Source: Quercus robur (taxonomy: Eukaryota > Streptophyta > Magnoliopsida > Fagales > Fagaceae). From it: a DNA stretch of 64,000 nucleotides. Positions 25,271-36,252 of this stretch are shown piece by piece (the first letter of the stretch is position 1; the number at the start of each line of letters is the position of its first letter). The notes under the pieces are model-generated. The model saw only the letters and a program-made list of their open reading frames with translations, had not been told where the DNA came from and did no database searches. The translations under genes were made by a program, and so were the position numbers. Location of the stretch: positions 87,746,862 to 87,810,861 of the forward strand of contig NC_065535.1 of the NCBI RefSeq assembly GCF_932294415.1. The letters are read 5' to 3'.

Positions 25271-26074
25271 CGATGACTAAATCTAAATGACTTATCATTC
25301 TTATGAGGCAAAACTACAGAGCTAAACTGCAGACGCTCCTTTTTGAGTGGAGCTTCTCAGCATGATTCTAGGATCCATTAGCAATATTCATGAGGTTGAT
25401 GTCCCTTTGCATTATTCCAATTCGGTCTCTCACCGTCTTTCTTTGATCTTTGTTTCCCTCCACCACCCCCCCCACTCCCCCCTCACAAACCTCTGTTTTT
25501 CATTTTTATTATTGTACTACCTAGGTTATTATTATCTATAACATAGTCATTTGATTAAACATTAAGTGCAAATTTGTATAGTGCCAGCAAATTTTACAAC
25601 CATCTTGAGCTATTTTGTTAAGGCATAAAAATGTATCTCCTTCCAATAGATAAAGGATGTGAATACAAGAAAATTAAGTTCTATGACATTCTTTGATTAA
25701 GATGGGTTGGAAAAATTGTCCCCTAAAAGAATACATTCCGATGGACCCAGTTGGCTTTTCCTTGAGCATCAGATGCTTATCCAATTTGCCCCACTAAGCA
25801 TCTTTTTAGAGAAGAGAAAGTGTGAGCCATTAAAATTGGGCATTATGATATAACTATCTTCGGGCATAAGCTTCAGAATAACACGTTTTGGAAAAAAAAA
25901 AAAAGGAAGAAAAGATGAGTCACAAATTGGGCTTTTGAATCACCATTTTTTTTTTTTTCCATCTTATATATATTGGGCTTGTGCTAATTTTGGAACTGGA
26001 ATGCATTAGTTTGGGTCTGACTTCTTGTTTTATACACTGTCTTGCTCCCTCGCCTTTTGTGGTGGAGTACTACC

Positions 26075-26117
26075 AACTACCAAGCTTGATCAAAAAAAAA
26101 AAAAAAAAACTACCAAG
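26075..26117 (+). mobile_element. Tail-only retroposon insertion with 10-bp target duplication
   Basis: The direct repeat AACTACCAAG (26075-26084 and 26108-26117) flanks CTTGATC plus a run of A. It has the same architecture as 24739-24783. Confidence 0.6.
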
Positions 26118-26344
26118 AATGATATAGATAATGATATGAGGAAAGGCAAATTGCCTTTCTAAACACCTCCACCCTTGTGAAAACTCAACGTTTGAAATCT
26201 TTGATACTTAAATAATTTTAATGAGGATTGATCATATAGTCTCAAAACCCATCAATACGGTGCTATTGCAAATTTGCAAGTACACGTCAAGTTTTTGGCA
26301 AACTATAATTAAAATTGGTTAATAACCTAAGGGTACACGTCAAC

Positions 26345-26884
26345 TCACTGGCTGCCACTGTTGCCCTCAGTTTACAAGGTAAATTTTGATGGCGCTACTT
26401 TTCCGGACATCGTCGCAGCAGTTCTGGGTGTGGTTGTACGTGATTCAGAGGGCTTGGTCATTGCAGCGCTATCAGAACGAATCCATTTGCCTCCAACTGT
26501 GGTAGCTTTGGAAGCGTTGGCTTGCAGGAGATCCATCGTATTTGCAATTGAACTTGGGCTTCAGGATGTGGTTTTCGAAGGCGATTCAGAGGTTATCTTT
26601 AAACTCCTCACTGCAGAGCAACCTTGCATGTCCGCATTTGGGCACATTATTGAAGAATCCCGCTCCCTAGCATCAACATTTAGGTTGGCTACCTTCACTC
26701 ACACCAAGCGCCAGGGTAACAACGTTGCAGACAAACTCGCTAAGCTAGCGAAGAATTTGTATGAACCACAAGTATGGTTAGAGGACATTCATCGTAATGT
26801 AACAGAGCTTGTAACTGCTGACAGAATTTTCATGCATGTTTAATGACAAGTTCTTTCCGGTTTCTCAAAAAAAAAAAAAAAAAA
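26345..26884 (+). mobile_element. 5'-truncated LINE end with uninterrupted RNase H domain
   Basis: An open frame from about 26361 to 26843 with no ATG at its beginning encodes a whole RNase H domain (RVT_3 type): FDGATF (first Asp), VALEALA (Glu), FEGDSE (Asp) and GNNVADKLAKLA (last Asp) are all present. It is followed by the WLEDIHRNV tail, a stop, and TTTCTC plus a poly(A) run. No reverse transcriptase precedes it, so this is the last 0.5 kb of a LINE. The frame has no breaks, implying a fairly recent insertion. I could not find a convincing target duplication. Confidence 0.8.
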
Positions 26885-27284
26885 GTTCTTTAATTGAATT
26901 TAAAATATGCAAAAAAAAAATGAATTTAAACAAATAACTACATTGAATTTTACTGACCTTAAAAAACATAAAATTGTTTGTGTTGTGTTAAATTTGCTCA
27001 ATTGATACAAATCTTTATTGTTGTAATATAAAATGGAGGTAGTGGTCACAACAAATAAAACAAAAGAGTAATAGAACTTTTGTATTTAAGTGGTCATCCA
27101 CTATCTTTCTATTATTGCCGAAAGATACAATTAGTCAATAAGTAGTTTTGCTATTGAAAAGTTATCTGACACTTCTTTACAACAAGGCTGTCATACATGT
27201 AGTCTTTTGCATGTCGATTGGTTTTAAGTTTTAACATATGCGTTGAAACAAGCGGAATGCTATCAGATAATTTATGTGTTGTTA
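26885..27284. other. Gene-free spacer
   Basis: AT-rich, with no recognisable feature. Confidence 0.4.
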
Positions 27285-27495
27285 AGGGTTTGTTTGGGAT
27301 TTGCTTATTTTGTTGAAATTGAAAATTTTTTGCTGAAATTACTGTAGATAAAGGTAAAAGTTAGCTGAAATAGTACAATGGAACCTATAAATAGTACCAA
27401 AAAGTGCACTGAGACTCATGAATAGTAGTAAAAATAAACTGAATAGTAAAATAAGTTGACTTTTTAATTTTTGCCAAACACGCACTAAGGGTTGA
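27285..27495. mobile_element. hAT-like MITE
   Basis: Left end AAGGGTTTGTTTGGGATTTG and right end, read in reverse, AACCCTTAGTGCGTGTTTGG form imperfect terminal inverted repeats carrying the TGTTTGG motif common in plant hAT-type MITEs. The interior has ACTGTAG, AATAGTAC and AATAGTAGT motifs shared with 39570-39785 and 45586-45905. Exact borders and target duplication are unclear. Confidence 0.6.
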
Positions 27496-28409
27496 AATTG
27501 ACTGAAGAAGTAGCATAATAGAAGGCTAAAATTGGAAAGTGATTTACATTAAAGTCCAGATAGGACATCAAATGTATTGCAGTAAAATCCAGCTAGCAAT
27601 TATCTCAATTTCCAACATTTATAAAATTTTCCTTTTTTATTTTTTTTATTTTTATATATGTCATTATAACAACTTGTAAATTTTCATTGTTTTAGATAGG
27701 CTTGTAAATGGCTCTAAATCGTTATAACCTATTCTGCAATTGGACAGTCAATCGCATGACAATTACATACTGTTGTCCTCAAGAGGTGGTATGGCCATGT
27801 TGTTCATACATGAAGAAGGCATTGAACTCATGTTTGATAATCGACATCTCAGGTAAAAGGAGTTGAATTTTACATATATGTAGAGCCTCTTAGTGAATGT
27901 GGTGTTGAAGAATCATAGCAGATAGCAATGGAGGGTTGCTGTGGTCTTATACAACATCCTTACACGAGGTATCAACATGAGTGGAGGACAAAATGCACAC
28001 ACATTCCCATTTTCATGTACTCAAATCTAAGCACAAAGCCACAAACAACTACAATAAAGAGAGCAACAAAAATTAAGAATTTACCTTACTTGTGATTAGC
28101 CTAAACAATGGAATGAAGGCAAGTGCCATGAAAGAACCTGAAACTAGTCACCAGTGAACCAGAGTTGTGCTAGTGAGGAAGGTTTTCAGTAAGGTGTTTG
28201 CTCGAAACAAAGCTCTGAGAACTCAAGAAAGTGTGTTTTTAATTTCAAAATATGAGGAAAAAAAAACCTTCATGGGTAGAGGCTGAAAATTTTATAATTT
28301 TCAAAAAATGTCCAGGTCATTAATGCTATCTCAACCAAATAAGGATTTAAGAGTATTCTCAAAAAAAAAAAAAATGCCAATTTTTTTTTGGGTTTTACAT
28401 TAACCATTC
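27496..28409. other. Gene-free spacer
   Basis: No gene is seen. TATTCTC plus poly(A) at about 28352-28373 resembles the tail of the retroposons listed above, but I found no clear flanking duplication. Confidence 0.4.
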
Positions 28410-28715
28410 ACATTGGTGGAGCCATAAATTTAGTAATATAGTTTCACAAAAAGCTACTTTATCTATCTTACCTTCTCACTTTACAAAATACCCAACATTA
28501 GTGGTTTTATTTTAGTTTTCAACATAATAAAATAATATAAACAATACAATAAAATAATATATCAACTACAATAAAATAATATATTCACTACAAAGCTATA
28601 GTTGTAGAGCCAAATAATTTTACTTTGGCTCCACCAATGTAGTCATAAATTTGTATTTGGTGGTGTTAAAAATAGCAATGTAACTTTTTAGCACCACTAA
28701 TACTAATGCTCTTTA
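28410..28715. mobile_element. MITE-like inverted repeat element
   Basis: CATTGGTGGAGCCA near 28411 is repeated in inverse orientation near 28629-28642 (TGGCTCCACCAATG). The interior contains several near-identical CAATAAAATAATATA units. The sequence to about 28715 (AGCACCACTAATACTAATGC) resembles the outer end of common plant MITEs. Borders are approximate. Confidence 0.5.
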
Positions 28716-28789
28716 CTTAACAATTCACTCAAGACTCAACATCTCATACTCTATTTTACAATACACTAAGATAATCTAAAAGAAGAGGA

Positions 28790-28885
28790 GAGAGAAAAGA
28801 AGAAGAGAGAGTGAGAGTTTTAAGTAGATAAGAGAGAGAGAGAGTGAGAGTTTTAAGTAGATAAGAGAGAGAGAGAAAGAAAGGA
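28790..28885. repeat. GA-rich tandem repeat
   Basis: Two copies of a unit of about 34 bases (AGTGAGAGTTTTAAGTAGAT followed by AAGAGAGAG) sit within a longer (GA)n tract about 0.6 kb upstream of the eIF5A start codon. Confidence 0.8.
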
Positions 28886-29498
28886 GTGAATAATAAATAA
28901 AAAAAGATTAATATGAGCTAAAGTGGACATGTATCATGTCGGCATGCAAAATATATTGCCCCTTGTGGGTGGTTTTGGTGTGATCTTGTTTGGACATTTT
29001 TTTTACATTTTTGGTACTTTTGAAGCATTGAATGTCAATGCTCTAACAAACTATTTCAATGTAAGAACTACAAATTTAAGAAGGAAAAAAAATAGAACAT
29101 TTTCCAAATCAATTTTAAAACAATGCAACTTTACTTTTTTTTTAATAAAAAAATATTGTTTTATAATTTAAAAATAAAAATCCTAAGTGGAAGGGAAAAT
29201 TGCAAATGCAAATTGTGCACTACTTGTGTAGTGAGAGAGCATATGGAATATGATTCCTTGGATGAGAGCTAAACTGTGACACATTGATCCAACGGCCAAG
29301 ATCTTATCTTACATTAACCAGAGTTAAGAATGTAGGAATAGGACCCTTCTCAATTCTGGCAGACCCCTCCAAAAGTCTGCCTCTTCTCAATTCTCATCAT
29401 TTCTCATTTCTGAGAAGCAAACAAAGCTTGAGACAAAAGAAAGAGAGAGAGGGACAGAGGGACAGAGACAGAAGAGAAGCAAGCTTGGTTATTAGAAA

Positions 29499-31601
29499 AT
29501 GTCGGACAGTGAGGAGCACCACTTTGAGTCCAAGGCTGACGCTGGAGCCTCAAAGACTTACCCTCAGCAAGCTGGTACCATTCGCAAGAATGGCTATATT
29601 GTCATCAAGAACAGGCCTTGCAAGGTATGTCTGTGTCTTTTTTTTTTTTTTTTGGGGGGGGGGGGGGGGGGCTTAATTTTATGAATTTTTATCTGGGTTT
29701 ATATTATTTTTCCAAATCTTTGATGGGTTAATTTTAGTTCTTATTATTATTGGTGCTTTACTAGTTGTTGGGGTTTTTGTTTTTTCAGGTTTTTTCTTAT
29801 GTTTTGGCTTTAATTTTGTGAATTTTTATCTGGGTTCATGTGATTATTTGTTTTGTTTATTAAAGCTTAGATTTTATGGTTAATTGAAGTTGTTTTCATG
29901 TGGGATACCTCTTAAAAACTTGATTTTTTTTTTTGCCCTATTGGGAATTATGTGTAGAAAAGTTGGTAATATAAAACCATATTTGAGTAGGGATTGCATA
30001 TGGGTTTCTGTTTAAGTGATCATTTTTTAAGCTTAGTGGAGATGGCTAAGCTCTACTACATGTCAGAGATTAGATAATTGTGAGTAACATCTTGAAGACG
30101 TAAAGTTTGCATGTGCACATGTGTGATGGTTCATGTCTACTTTTAGGATATAGACTTTCAAAGAATATCACCAATTATAAGCCTCTGGTGTTTTTCAGGT
30201 TGTTGAAGTTTCCACTTCAAAAACAGGAAAGCATGGACATGCAAAGTGTCACTTTGTTGGAATCGACATATTTAATGGGAAGAAGCTTGAAGATATTGTT
30301 CCTTCATCCCACAACTGTGATGTAAAGCCTATTTCTAATTTTGCTTGACATGTTGGCGTTCTTTTGTGCTGACGCACATTGGGTTGTTGGTCCTTTTGAT
30401 TCATTATTTGTTTTTGCAGGTTCCTCATGTTAATCGTACTGACTACCAGTTGATTGATATCTCTGAAGATGGTTTTGTAAGTTTTCTTTTATTAGTTATT
30501 ACCAATTTTTGGTTTCAGGCAATGCTATCCTGTGTTTATTAATAGACCATCAATTGATAATAATGATTATATAGGGAATGGATCTTGTGTATGCAGACAA
30601 GACTATGCTTTTTAAATTGAGATTCTTCCACCTGAGTTTTCAGTTTTGGCTTGGGTGATGCTAAGAGCTGTCTAGCTCAATTACCACATCCTAGTGTTTC
30701 CAAATGAGACGTCTAAGATTCAAATCCCCCCTCCCCCAACTATCAAATTATCAAAAAACAAGTTTTGGCTTGGGTGATGCAGATTATTTACTTTGTATCA
30801 GCTGGCCTGCTGTTTTAGATTAAGGGTAGTTTTACAGGAAGAGTGCAAAACTATTAGGATGTTGAAATATTTTTGCCAGTTAATCTCAGTTTCATTATAT
30901 TAAAGCATGACATTTACATTCATGATTCTAATACAAACTAAACCATGCTTCATATCCATTTCCCTTTCCATAAGGCACTCTACCAAAAAAACAGGCAATT
31001 AAGAAGAGAATTCTCTGTTTTATATGGAGAGTTTCAATGTTTGTACTTCAAAAAAACTGAGTCTTAGCTTTGTTTCTCTGTTTGCATGGCTACTTGATTT
31101 ATGGTGTTCTCAGCTAATATTCTTTTAGTTTGCAATGGAAGATGAGAGAGACCAATGGCTACATGTTTTTTGTTCTTCTTGAACTGATTAAATATTATTT
31201 TAGTTTGCAATCAAAGATGTAGTGCTCTTGCTTATTGTATTTTGTGATATCAACCAATTTAAGTTGGGTGTCATGTAGGTGAGTCTTCTAACTGAGAATG
31301 GAAACACCAAGGATGATCTGAGGCTTCCCACTGATGACAGTCTGCTTAGCCAGGTATGTCATTGAGAATGTTTTTTCATTAACCATGCTAATTTGCTTAA
31401 GCATCAAAATCTTTGGAGACCACTCTGTCTCTGATATATTCTTTATTCATTTGTCCGTATAGACTAAATTTTTTGTCTTTGCGCTCCTTTGTGTAGATTA
31501 AAGATGGGTTTGCTGATGGAAAGGACCTTGTGGTGACTGTCATGTCTGCAATGGGAGAGGAGCAGATCTGTGCCCTTAAGGACATTGGCCCTAAAAATTA
31601 A
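29499..31601 (+). CDS. eIF5A: Eukaryotic translation initiation factor 5A
   Basis: eIF5A binds the ribosome between the P and E sites, relieves stalling during elongation and helps termination. Five exons, all with phase-0 GT..AG introns: 29499-29624, 30199-30321, 30420-30476, 31279-31353, 31497-31601 (stop TAA), giving 161 residues, close to the usual 158-160 for plants. It starts [20 protein letters not shown]. The hypusine loop [12 protein letters not shown] is intact, with the modified Lys at residue 53. The second half ([14 protein letters not shown] to [12 protein letters not shown]) is the OB-fold domain. The ATG at 29499 is preceded by a GA-rich leader. Two small length differences from the typical plant protein are an extra Ser after MSD and a final Asn. 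Introns hold a T/G homopolymer and a SINE, listed separately. Complete and very probably functional. Confidence 0.97.
29638..29671. repeat. T16-G18 homopolymer pair in eIF5A intron 1
   Basis: A run of about 16 T passes directly into about 18 G, fifteen bases after the donor of intron 1. Homopolymer lengths are likely to vary between individuals and between sequencing methods. Confidence 0.85.
30662..30760 (+). repeat. tRNA-derived SINE with 19-20-bp target duplication
   Basis: Flanked by a perfect direct repeat (30643-30661 and 30762-30780, GTTTTGGCTTGGGTGATGC). Within it, TAGCTCAATTA resembles an A box and GATTCAAATCC a B box, followed by the same C-rich block as at 334-420 and an ATCAAAAAA tail. 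The intact target duplication marks a recent insertion. It lies in the third intron of eIF5A in the sense orientation. Confidence 0.88.
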
Positions 31602-33888
31602 ACATGATGCTGTAGCAGTAGCTATAGCTGATGGCAAATGAAAACTTTTTTTTTTTTAATGAAACATATGGGGATTTTATCTGCTGTATGTGTGCAATAA
31701 ATTTTATAAGATGGCATTCAGCATATTATAAGTTAGAATTTAGGCCTGTGCTTAAAATCTTGTCAGCCTCATGATTGGTGAAATAGAAAGAAAATCTGAG
31801 GCTGCTGTTCCCTCAATGAATGGCGCTTAAGTTTACAGTAGGATGGAATTCATATAAATATGAGTAATAATTATGGTGTCAAAATCTTATTTCTGTTTAA
31901 GTTTGTCAAGTTAAGGCCTGTAATATGTCTTTTTACGTGGAAATGCATGTTTTTGTTTTGCTTAGCTTTGCCTTACTCCCACCTTTAGTGGCAGCTATGA
32001 CCAGTTCTGTCTGCTGTGCTTGGCTTCAGTGACATCATCACACATGCAAATTTTAGTTTTTGGAGAGTGACAGTTGATGTTCTCATGGATTAATACAAGT
32101 AATCCAATGAATTTTGCTGAAGCTGGAGTTGGAAATTTTAATTTTTTGGCTTGCATGTCCTTCTCCATGACAAGAAATTGACAATTTCAGTTAATGGTGC
32201 GTTTGGGGCATTTGTTAAATTAGCTTAGGAAAGTTTTAATACAATTTTAAAAAATTAGGTTTTTTTTTTTTTTTTCCTCATAAAAAGTTTTTAAAAATGG
32301 TTCATAAACCAATACCCCCGCCCATTAACTTTTTCCAACATCCTTTTAAAGTTTGGCATGTGAATTCGTACAATAAGTGAGAAAGGTTGGTATAAGTGAG
32401 GATGATCATTAAAAATTCTTCAGTAGAACCAAAGAATTGTATACCAAAGCCTGGAAAAGCCAAGAATGCATCACTTAAGATAACTATGATCTGCATAAAG
32501 GTTTATCTATGTCACTTTCTTTGTTATTTAAGCATTTTTCATACACTAGTCTTTTGAAGATTGATTAGGCTTAAGGGTGTTCGTTCAGTCAGGCTTATAC
32601 TTCAGCAAAATTTTGAAACCATCCAAGCATATAATAAAGGTGAATAGGTGTCTCTTAAAATTTGCTCAAGCTTAACAAGGCGGACAAAGTAATTCAAATT
32701 TCTTGCAATATCTCTCTGGACAACTGGTTGATTCAATCCGTTTTTATTGGTAGAGATAAAGCTTATCATGGTCTTTGTAGGTGCTATATTTTGACATGCC
32801 AATTAGAATTTCTGATGTCCAAATTCATCAGGACAAAGGAATTAGACTCCCAGTCTTTCTGAAATTGGTGGCAAGCACATGCAGTGAATTGCCAAATATA
32901 ATTGTATTGGGACCAAAAGTGAGAATACACACATTAGAAGATGGAGTTCTGAGTCTTCTGATTAAGCAATAAAGGGCCAAGTTGTGTGAATCAACCATCC
33001 TATTCCTCAGCTTAACATTTAGCAGAGAAGGCAGAGACTTACTAGTAGTGTCAAACCTTCTACTTCAGTCTGTCCAATACACTGACTTCATAGGAAAGTC
33101 GCTACTCTCTAGCCATGCTAAGCCTACTAGTTTTGCTGGTTCTCTAATAATTGAGATGGGGAACAACTGATTGATCTTTGTTTTGTTATATGGCTGTGTG
33201 TTCAGAACGAAGAGTTTCTCTACCTTTATAGAGACACAGTGCAGTTCACCACCTTGTTTAGGTATAAGTTTGCTGTGAATGGTTGCATGCTTTTTTTTAT
33301 TAAGCTGGCTTTGATTTCAATTTCAGTTTGTTTCTTCCAATAACTTGACTCATTTCCTAATGAAGACCACCTGAACCTTTCAGGAAAATGGGGTGTGATA
33401 CTATTTTGCCTTTGTAAAACTTTGGCACATTTCACCAAAAGATTGTCAATGGCAACTGAAAATGATAAGTATTAACCATATCACTTTTCAAGTTTTCGAG
33501 GAATTCACTTCATATGCTGTCTGGTAATACAAAATCAAATGGTTTACTTCCATGGGACAACCTTTTGCTTATTTTTAGCTCAGCCCCAATTCACTTTATG
33601 TTCCAAATGAAAATAAAAATGTGCTAGTAGTCCCCATCCCATTGGGGAATACTCCTACATTCTAGTTCAGACAACCTTTTGCTTATTTTTCTTTTGTTGC
33701 AAATAATAGGTTTGAACAAGCTACGTCTATTCTATGATGATTCATTAGGTCTTACCATCAGGCTAACATCTCCCATGCGTTTGGTTGGGGCTGAGCTAAA
33801 AATTGGATAAATTTTGTGTTTGCCATTTTCTAGCAATAGTGCATCTTTCAAGTTTCAAGTTGTTTTTGATGGTGGGTTTTGGTTAGTC
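31602..33888. other. eIF5A 3' UTR and gene-free spacer
   Basis: About 250 bases of probable 3' UTR, then AT-rich spacer. 32195-32320 resembles the short MITE-like repeat at 47105-47265 (a GCATTTGTTAA-like start, then CATAAAAAGTTTTTAAAAATGG). No gene is visible. Confidence 0.45.
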
Positions 33889-34050
33889 AAAATTTGCTAT
33901 TTAGATTGATTTTACAAAAATTTTTGGTGAATAGTATGCGCGTCAAACTAATTAGTTAGTTAGACTGATTTTGGAACTCGAGTTTAATAAACTCGAGTTC
34001 CAACCCAAAATTCTCCAGGTCCGTCCAGCATAAAATCTGACGTGGAATTA
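33889..34050 (+). repeat. Left terminal inverted repeat of the MULE
   Basis: Pairs with 37947-38098 on the opposite strand with few mismatches. It includes the first subterminal palindrome (33973-34001), whose arms are GGAACTCGAGTTTA. Confidence 0.85.
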
Positions 34051-34075
34051 AAAAAAAAAAAAAAAAAAACCACAT

Positions 34076-34211
34076 GGAACTCAAGTTTGCCAAACTCAAG
34101 TTCCAGTTGGGTAAATTTTTACTGCGTTGGACATCAAGTCTAGCAAACTCGAGTTCCAAGCAGGTAAATTTTTTTAAAAATTGGAACTCAAGTTTGCTAA
34201 ACTCGAGCTCC
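34076..34211. repeat. Subterminal palindrome array, left side of the MULE
   Basis: Copies or half-copies of the palindrome with GGAACTCRAGTTT arms at 34076-34104, 34136-34157 and 34183-34211, besides the one in the inverted repeat. Right-side copies are at 37985-38013, and decayed ones at about 37833-37860 and 37876-37905. Regular subterminal repeats are where transposases commonly bind, so that role is a reasonable inference. Confidence 0.75.
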
Positions 34212-34887
34212 AATTAAATTCCTCCAACTAACCCAACTGTCTCAGCTTTCCCATTACTCTCTAATATATCACAAACAGACTGCTTTCTGCCTAATACACA
34301 CAAATTTCCCAGCTCTCTCCCATGCCATTTTTTTTTACTTCAAATGCAACTTTCATTCTTTCCCACGCCCAAGCTCTCTTTTTTTTTTTTTTTACTTCAA
34401 AGCAAACTTTCATTGATCTCTACAAAATTAAAAGCTTCATTGTTCAACCACTAGGTAAATATCTAAACCTTTTTCAAAATTTTTTTGGTTAGACCTGGTG
34501 AATTAATTTTTCATTTGTAGATATATATTTTCACATACCACTTTTATAGTGTTTATGAGTAATTAGTTCTGTGTAATATGTTTTTATTTATTTTTTTATT
34601 TTTTTATGTATTTGTAATTGGTTCTTATTTGTTCTTTGTGATGAGTTTTTTTGTGAAATGGGTTGTTGTTTGTAATGTGTTTAATATGTTATTATTTGCA
34701 ATGTGTTGTTAATGGGTTATTTGCAATGTAACAGATTTTAATTTTTTAAGGTTAGTGACCATATAAAAAATTGCTTGAGAATAAAAATTCAAATATTTCT
34801 ATTTGCTTGGAGAGAGTATTTTATATGTGCTTGGTTAATCATACAAAATTTGCTTGGAAATTTCAAAAATATTATCTCCAATGTTAT

Positions 34888-35563
34888 TGTAGTTGCACGA
34901 TTTTCCTGGTCCAAACCCTATTGATCAGGCCTTGGCCCGAGGCGCAACACGCAATAAATATTTGTAGAGGATGGGTCAAAGAACTTAGCCTCAGTGAGCT
35001 TAGTCGGTCTGATGCATGGACAATATTATTGCAGGAATAAAAACACAAGAATGGATATCTAACAGAAGATTCTATTTCCTGAGTGTCGAATCCATTTTTC
35101 GTCCCCCTCTTTGAGGGACTCCGCTACATTATATAGCTCTCTCATTCTTATCTGAACCTTACACTTATTGATCATCTAAGCCCCCACTTGAGCACCTGTC
35201 CTATCAGTCACCCTTATCACTCCCTTGTGAGTTGCAGTGGCCAAGGTAGTACTGTTCAGGGGTCTTTTCCTCATTAATGCGGCCAAGAGGGTGGTTGTGA
35301 CACATTTAATGTGGTGGTGGCAGCTTTTCATGAGATATTTTGGGTTTTATTCTTTTTTATATGCTTGGAGGATGAACTGCGATGGTTGGGGCGAGCTCTT
35401 CGTCCGAACTTCGTAATGTCCGAGGAGGAGTTACTCCTCGGACAGGTTTCTTTTACTTCAATTGGGCTTGAATAAGGTTTTGGCTGTGACTTCTCCTCGG
35501 ACAGGATGCTTCTCGGACGGGCCCGTAGTTTGACTAGCCCATTATTTTGGGCCGGGCCCCACA
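34888..35563. mobile_element. Solo LTR nested in the MULE
   Basis: 676 bases starting TGTAGTTGCACG and ending GGGCCCCACA, flanked by the perfect 5-base target duplication GTTAT (34883-34887 and 35564-35568). There is no internal retrotransposon sequence and no second LTR, so this is the product of recombination between two LTRs. A hairpin-forming inverted repeat (CTCCTCGGACA arms) lies at 35417-35444. Copia or Gypsy cannot be told from an LTR alone. Confidence 0.85.
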
Positions 35564-35811
35564 GTTATATTTGGTGGACCATACAATGTTATTTTTACTT
35601 GGCAAACCATACAATGTTATATTTTCTATTTTCTATTTTCTATTTTCTATTTGCTTGGAGATAATAAAATTTCAATTGTTTATAATTGATTAAAATTTCC
35701 ATGTTATCTTTATATTTGCTTGGAGATAATATTTTATAATTCATATCGGATAAAAGTGTTATACTTATCACTAACTTTTAGTAAACTCATTTGACTTTGA
35801 ATAGGTTTGTA

Positions 35812-36250
35812 ATGGGTTCAATTGATTTATATCTATATTATGGTGGGGAGCTCCACAGTGATGTGATTCATGGAGTGACGTATGAAGGGCCTGGTAAAAG
35901 GTTAGAGATTATTTAGCTAAAAAAATGACAGGAGATCAATTTCAAGAAGTTGAAAAAGAAAATTATGAAAGAGCTGGATTTGGACCGTCGGTCCCATGAC
36001 ATAAAATTATATATCGTTCTCCTCATGCAGTTTTCAGTGACCGCATTGTCTTCACACCTATTGAAATAAAATGAGACAAGCATGTTAGGATTATGTTTGA
36101 TAGGATAGACTCGACACCTCAGTTAAAAACTGCCGAGTTATATATAAGTGTGGAGCCTCGTATAGAACTTGGCGGTGAAGATGTGCAACAAACAATTTTG
36201 GAGGGTGGTAGACGGGAAGAATTACAATTATTACATGCAGATGAACATAA
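35812..36250 (+). pseudogene. MULE transposase N-terminal fragment
   Basis: Begins MGSIDLYLYYGGEL followed by GVTYEGP, matching the opening of plant MURA-like transposases (short hydrophobic strand, YYGGE, then a GxxYxGP turn). Further pieces in other frames (LDLDRRSHDIK; MFDRIDSTPQLKTAELYIS) fit the same N-terminal region, so the reading frame is broken more than once. It stops near 36250, where it meets the 3' end of the minus-strand gene. The MULE DDE catalytic domain and zinc knuckle are absent. Confidence 0.65.
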
Positions 36251-36252
36251 TA

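Larger units (their letters stand above)
22530..26340. other. LRR-kinase 3' UTR and gene-free spacer
   Basis: The first 200 or so bases are probably 3' UTR. The remainder is AT-rich with no gene. It contains two insertions that consist of little more than a poly(A) tail (24739-24783 and 26075-26117) and a tandem duplication at 25146-25270, each listed separately. Confidence 0.5.

Noticed and set aside
29284-29676. Long plus-strand frame spanning the eIF5A leader
   Set aside because: It is out of frame with eIF5A and covers 5' UTR and intron; the true start at 29499 gives the conserved protein.
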